Shown here in pieces: positions 50,346-64,000 of a stretch of DNA of 64,000 bases. The stretch's first letter is position 1. The number at the start of each line of letters is the position of its first letter. The stretch comes from Dirofilaria immitis (Eukaryota > Nematoda > Chromadorea > Rhabditida > Onchocercidae). The DNA is taken from the NCBI GenBank assembly GCA_024305405.1, contig JAKNDB010000067.1:1-64000 (forward strand). Reading direction: 5' to 3'. Below the pieces are notes generated by a model. It worked only from the letters and a program-made list of their open reading frames with translations, searched no databases and was not told the origin of the DNA. The translations under genes were made by a program, and so were the position numbers.

Positions 50346-53249
50346 AAGACTTCACCGCCGCTCAAAATTTGTTTTTTTTAAAGCAAAGTACTGTTTTTCT
50401 CATTTTCTCTCTACTCTCCTTTATCCGTTCAATCATCTTTTTTCCCGGAATTAATTCGTTATTTTTTTCATTTTTATTATCGGTCTATCAAAAAACGGAC
50501 AGTAACTATGGCAATCATATCATAATTTCTGTGAGGTTTTTCTTCTCTGAAAACTATATATTTACGAAAATATACATTTAGAAAAAACGAAAAGGTAAAT
50601 TGCTAATTATTTTAGTTCTTTTGATATAAATTTGGTGAGTAATTTTTCTTTTATTCCATCAGTTTCAAAAATTTCTTTGGCCAAATTTTCGGTGCTCTAA
50701 AAATTTCCATTAAATTTAAGGGACTGATTTCAAATCTTCTGATGAATTTGAAATTAGGCTACCTTTATTTTCTTTTAAAAAATTTCAGGAGATTTGTTTG
50801 CCTGAAATGTTCTAGAAATTGTAAAATTTCGGTCAATTTGGGATAATTCCCAACAAATTAAAATTTTAGTTTCTTTTATTTCTCAAAAATCGCCATTATT
50901 TTGCATTGTAACTATTCTTCTTTTACAATATCTGGAAAGTTTCAGGTGTCTTACCTAGACCTTCATCCTCTCTCCTTTAATTTGTTTATTTCACCGACAG
51001 AAACATTTTTTTGTTCTCATCTTACAAGAAAATTTCGTATGGTAAATTGTTAATGGGAAATTATTAATAGAAATGGTACTTTGTCGATTTATTTAATTTT
51101 TTACTAATAAATTAGTTTCATCTTTGTTGTATCATTTGACTTTTGACTTTTGATTTAAACGTTCAATTATTAAACATTCAGTGATAAGGAAGAATAAAGA
51201 AGAACAAAAGAAAATATGTTCATCTTTTATAGTAAATGTTAATTTCAAAAAAAAAGTGAGATATCGTTAATGTTAAATAAAGTAGACAAAGTAAACAAAG
51301 ATCATATAATTGTGTTGTGATATAAATGTTAATGTAATCCAATCAATATCTGACATTTTGTATAAAACTATTTGATTTGTAGAAAAATTGTGAAATTAAA
51401 TTTGTTCAGGATTTTTCGCCTTTTTTAGTGCACTATTATTCCGTCTTGAAATTATTTGCTTCTAAATCTTTGTCTTTATTTTATTTGATGTAGAAAATAA
51501 AAGATAAGTTTTAAATTAATATGTATGTGTGTACGTGTATGTATGTGTATATGTATGCGTGTGTGTGTGTGTATGTGTATATGTATGCGTGTGTGTGTGT
51601 GTGTGTGTATTTATATGTGTGCGTGTATATGTATGTATATGTACATGTATGTGTATCTGTGTGTTTGTTTATTTATCTGCTTAGATTTTTCGGTGTGTGG
51701 ATAATGCATTGTAATTTTTAAAAGCATGAAAAAAGAAATCGTAAAAAATTATAAAAAAAAAGAAAAAGATGAAGAAATGAAAATATTTGTATTATTCATT
51801 TTCATTTTCTTTCTCTCTCCCTCTCTCTCTCTCTCTCTGCATTTCTTTTTTTACCTATCATTGATAATAGATTAATTAACTGATAAATTGTAGATGGGTA
51901 TCAGCAATTGATTAACTATTGTTCGTTCATTTCATATTGTATAAAAGAATTTTACCTATAAATGATAATTTTTCTTTTTTTTCAATTCTTTTATCTTCAA
52001 ATTTTAGCATAGAAGAAAAAGAATATAGAATGATTGACAACAATTGCCATTTTGTTCTCAACAATAATACAATGATATATTTTATAAAGATTGCCTGCTT
52101 ATTATTACTACTATTATTATTACTATTATTATTATTTCTACAATACTATTCAATGATTAATGAAGAAGAAATAGATCAGAAATTAGGAGTAGTAATCTCT
52201 TTCAATTATTTTAAATTAGTTACTGTTATGTTCCAATTGTCTATAATGACTCTGCTTTTTTGTTTATCAAAAAAGAAAAATTGACGAAAATTCATGATCT
52301 GAACTCATTCTTGATATGATTATTTTGCAGATGATGATATGATGATACTAATAAATATGAATATATAGCTAATTAGTATTAAAGTTTTAGGGAAAAATCA
52401 TTCCAGTAATAGGTCGAAATAAGGATATCTAGTTCTGCATACATAATTAATTGCAAGGCATATTAATTCTTATCTTAATATTAGCAAAGGTAGTTATTCA
52501 GATTGAAAGCGTTAACATTTGATAGGATAAATAAATTTTGCGGATAAAATATTTGCAGTATGTCAAAAGCTAGTTAAACGTATGGTCATTTGTTTCATTT
52601 AAATAAATTATTTGCGGTTTATGGAATACATGATAATCGTCGTATTTGTTTGAGTATATCTTAGATAAGTTCAAAGTTCAAACGAAATTGAATTTGAATT
52701 TTAATATTGAAATCTGATTTGTTCCGAATTAGATGTATTAATTCGGAATGAATCAGATTTCTGGCTTTAGATAAAATTTGAATTTTAAGTTTGAATTTGT
52801 ATTTTTCTGGATTAAATATATTTGCTATTGTTTAAGATATACCTAAATAGCTATAACTAAATGAAAGTATAGACGTTAGCGATATGTTGATATATGAGTT
52901 CAAGCTAATAGGTGTACGATTTTTAATGAAGATTTCTAAATGAACGTGATTAATTAGTGCTAATTGGAAATAGTCAGATAAGAAGTTATTATCAAATTAA
53001 TGAATGAAAACGAAGGCTTATCATTATGCTTATAGCTTCATCTACTTTATTTTTTTCTTCCAAATTGTCATATTCGATCTTCTAGTTAATTAGTTAATTA
53101 ATTAATTAGTGTGGTTCGTCACTTCAATTAATTTTTAAAACTTCTAAAATTTAAGTTATTGCATTATATATTGTTGGCATAATTCAAATTAGGATGATAT
53201 TTAGTGGAAGCTTTTATACTAATTTTTATTTAAAATTTTTTAATTAAAG
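50346..53249. other. Intergenic region between ubc-3 and lsm-6
   Basis: AT-rich, with no supported exons. It contains the GT-rich microsatellite at 51521-51671, a CT run near 51812-51840 and a TTA run near 52098-52135. The open frames at 50369-50581 and 51919-52284 are low-complexity and lack family features. Confidence 0.55.
51521..51671. repeat. GTAT/GTGT microsatellite
   Basis: Imperfect TG/TATG repeats over about 150 bp with pure (GT)n cores near 51560 and 51590. Confidence 0.95.
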
Positions 53250-54122
53250 ATGAGTCGGCGACAAAATCCGAGCGAATTTTTAAAGCAAATTATTGGTAAA
53301 CCCGTCGTGGTAAAGTTAAACTCTGGTGTCGATTATCGAGGTATGCATAATTTTATTTACGTATTATGCATATTTAAAAATTTTCTCCTTCTTAGCTTTT
53401 TAAAATTTAAAAATAATATTATTTACTATATCAATCTAGTGCTTTAAAAGTTGTTGTTTTGATTATTTTGCCAAGAAAGTTATTATAACATTAAATTTGT
53501 CAAATAAAATATTAGCAAAGAATGTTAGTAATTCTTCTAGTAATATCCATTTATTAACATAGCAAATTTCGCATTATTTTAATTTCAAACTTATCATTTT
53601 TAGTCTTACGAATCATTTAGAATTATTAATTTAAAGTTAATGCTAAAAAAATATATTCCAAGAGTTTATCATAACAGTTACTGTATGAATTAATTGAATA
53701 ATGCATATATGGGCGGAAAGAAACATTATATAATATGTGACATAATCAATGTTATTATAATATTAGCTAAATAATACATATATATATATAATCATTTTTA
53801 GGTATATTATCGTGTTTGGATGGTTTTATGAATATAGCATTAGAGCAAACGGAGGAATATTCAAATGGACAGCTAAAAAATAAATATGGTGATGCATTTA
53901 TTCGAGGAAATAACGGTTTGTTATAGTTTCATATTTAAATTTTAGCTAACTTAGAAATATAATCAAAAATTTTTGATATTCAGATGTTTAGATATAAGAT
54001 ATAAACATCTGAATATCAAAATTTAATCATTTTCATTCGATTTAAAATGATAAATAAGAGGAAATTTCATTGCTTTGATAAATTCAATTTCAGTACTCTA
54101 TATCAGTACACAAAAGCGTTAA
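53250..54122 (+). CDS. lsm-6: U6 snRNA-associated Sm-like protein LSm6
   Basis: Exons: 53250-53340, 53802-53915, 54094-54122; 234 nt, 77 codons. The protein is a single Sm domain. It begins SRRQNPSEFLKQIIGKPVVV; Sm1 is VKLNSGVDYRGILSCLDGFM with NIALEQTEEY; Sm2 is DAFIRGNNVLYIS with the RNA-contacting RGNN. Residues match animal LSm6 almost throughout. LSm6 sits in the LSm1-7 ring (cytoplasmic mRNA decapping and decay) and the LSm2-8 ring (nuclear U6 snRNA stability and splicing). The ATG is preceded by TTTTTAATTAAAG, which could be a trans-splice acceptor directly at the start. Length equals that of the family. Confidence 0.96.
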
Positions 54123-55760
54123 TGATGCAAAAGCAAAGGGTAAATCAAAATTTATAGTATTGTAATGGTTATATTATTTATATGGAAAATTGGTGAAATG
54201 ATAACAACAATTATTTCAATTTCCCAATTTCGATCTCTTCTTATTGCCTTTTTCGTACCACTTTATGAAAAATTACATGGAAAGAGAAAATTTTGATAAG
54301 AAAAAAGATTTTCTCAATGTTCTTTTTAATATACCCACCATCCATACATATTTTCAATTTGATTATGTTGCACATCGTATATTGTTCACGTTTTTTTTCC
54401 TTTTTTTATTGCTATTTGTTATGCGTTATTATTGATATGATAAATTGAATAAATGAAGCGAAAAATGTTTATAACACATTATTAGTAAAAATATAATTAT
54501 CAATCAAACATTGCAAATATACTCCATCATAATTCTTTTATCACAGCTTAATTAGTGGTATTTAATTGGAATGATATATGAAATCGTTGATAATATTTGA
54601 TTAAGTACATGAGACTGCATATATTATTCTTACCTTGCTTTCTTTGGATGAAATATTTGTCAAAAATTGGATACACCATAAATATATAGAAAAAATGTAA
54701 ATGTTTAGTTTCCAGCTATTAACAATTTTTAGTTAAAAAAGGTTCCAAAAGTGGAAATTAATTATATGTAGAAAAGTGAAAATTAGTTTATGTAAACAAA
54801 TCAACAAAAGAAAAAAATCAAGATAACACGAATTTTAAATGAATAGAGGTGCTCGCCTTTTTTTGCATTGATTCAAAATATCAAGTTTGTATTCAGTGTA
54901 TATCTTATAAGATGGTCATTATCTATTTATTCAGTGATCTTTTTTTCTTATCAGAATATAATTAAAATGAAAATTTCATCTGAAAATAATTTCAACAAAT
55001 TGATATATAACATTTGAAAATAAGTAACTCGGCAAGTACAAAGGATTTCAGGCAAAAGATTGATTGCTATGCATATTAAATAATATTTACACTGCTAATT
55101 TCGATTATAAATTGAATTTGAAATTTAGGATAATAATGAAGTTGGTATATCTAATTTTAAAAAATCCTGAAATTTTGGTTGAATAAGTTGATGATGTTGA
55201 TTGCGTATAAATTTAATAAGGAACCAAGTTTTTTTGAGAATCTTTTTTGAAGTAAAAATTTTGCAAAAACATAAATTATTAAAACCTGAATGATTTAAGG
55301 ATTATAGGATTATATGTTTTATATAAGATAATGATAATAAGAAAATATAATAGATGATCATACGAAACATAAACAAACATTTTAGAATATTCAAAATAGA
55401 AAGTTTGAAAAAATAAATAGTTATGATCATTCCTTATAGATGCTAGATAATTTTCTATATCAATTTCTGTTTCTTTGCAAAAAATTTAAAAAACCCTCAA
55501 ATTTTTGAATAATTGCATAAACAAGATAATAATTAGAAAAGTTGCTACCAATTAAAACTACTCAGCAACATAACACTGTTATCATACTTAGATGTGATAA
55601 AGTTTATAATATTACATAATCATTTCATCGAAACATTAAATGGAAGAACAAGTGAATAGGCATAAAAAAAGAAGAAAAAATAAATACTGAAATCCTTTCC
55701 TAACTTTATGGTATGAAATTTTTTAACTAAATTTCGCCCACTATCACATTGAAATGAATT
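54123..55760. other. Intergenic region between lsm-6 and pmr-1 (convergent ends)
   Basis: AT-rich, no supported exon on either strand. An AATAAA near 54448 could serve lsm-6. The two genes point towards each other, so both 3' UTRs fall here. Confidence 0.5.
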
Positions 55761-63829
<8,069 letters not shown>

Positions 63830-64000
63830 CTGAAATTTAAATAAATTCCATGCATACACTGAAATTTGTTTTATCTCTGACATCAACAATAGTAAGAAGG
63901 TTATGTTGCATACATGGAACATAAGAAAATGAATTTCTGGGTACCTAAATTATACAGAAAAAGCTCAGAAAATTCTTTAAATAATTATGGAATGAATGAA
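63830..64000 (-). other. Intron of pmr-1, cut by the window end
   Basis: The sequence upstream (right) of the AYDLQVDESSF exon has a TTTCAG acceptor and no coding match to the preceding P-type ATPase region, so the window ends inside an intron. Confidence 0.7.

Overview
The window is AT-rich (clearly over 70 % A+T by eye) eukaryotic DNA from a nematode. The evidence is the set of recognisable genes (a multi-domain S10 carboxypeptidase-like gene, an AP-2 factor, CDC34/UBC-3, LSM6 and the Golgi Ca2+/Mn2+ pump PMR-1), a nematode-like 28S rRNA 3' end, nematode-style BEL/Pao retroelements, and introns ending in T-rich AG acceptors. A clade III (spirurid/filarial-type) worm is my guess from base composition and gene structure; nothing here proves it.

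Layout. 1-5876: fragments of a gene with at least three tandem S10 carboxypeptidase domains. The end of one domain keeps its catalytic His. The middle domain has lost the nucleophile motif and its reading frame. A third, good-looking domain is cut in mid-exon. 5876-8345: the cut is a direct join to the 3' end of 28S rRNA (starting at the sarcin/ricin loop), followed by spacer DNA in which the 28S tail plus about 0.8 kb is tandemly duplicated and part is inverted. 8510-13370: a 35-bp minisatellite interrupted by a BEL/Pao element that lacks reverse transcriptase and RNase H and nearly all of its 5' LTR, but keeps a 5-bp target-site duplication. 13700-17960: coding relics, including a second, decayed BEL/Pao integrase. 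17960-24814: no gene recognised.

24815-33299 (+): an AP-2 transcription factor of 10 exons and 443 codons. Its first exon is a GC-rich leader that folds on paper into nested helices and ends in Met-Gln. 33300-47026: a gene desert with microsatellites and short perfect tandem duplications. 47145-50277 (+): ubc-3 (CDC34 class E2, 7 exons, 247 codons). 53250-54122 (+): lsm-6 (3 exons, 77 codons). 63829-55761 (-): the last 16 exons (737 codons) of pmr-1, whose 5' part lies beyond the window.

The intact genes are housekeeping or regulatory and do not form an operon; AP-2, ubc-3 and lsm-6 run on the + strand, pmr-1 convergently. Two frame breaks (near 1150 and 62355) are each repaired on paper by one base in a homopolymer, so assembly error must be weighed against decay. 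The most interesting signals are the structured AP-2 leader, the carboxypeptidase/28S junction with its odd spacer, and the RT-less retroelement.
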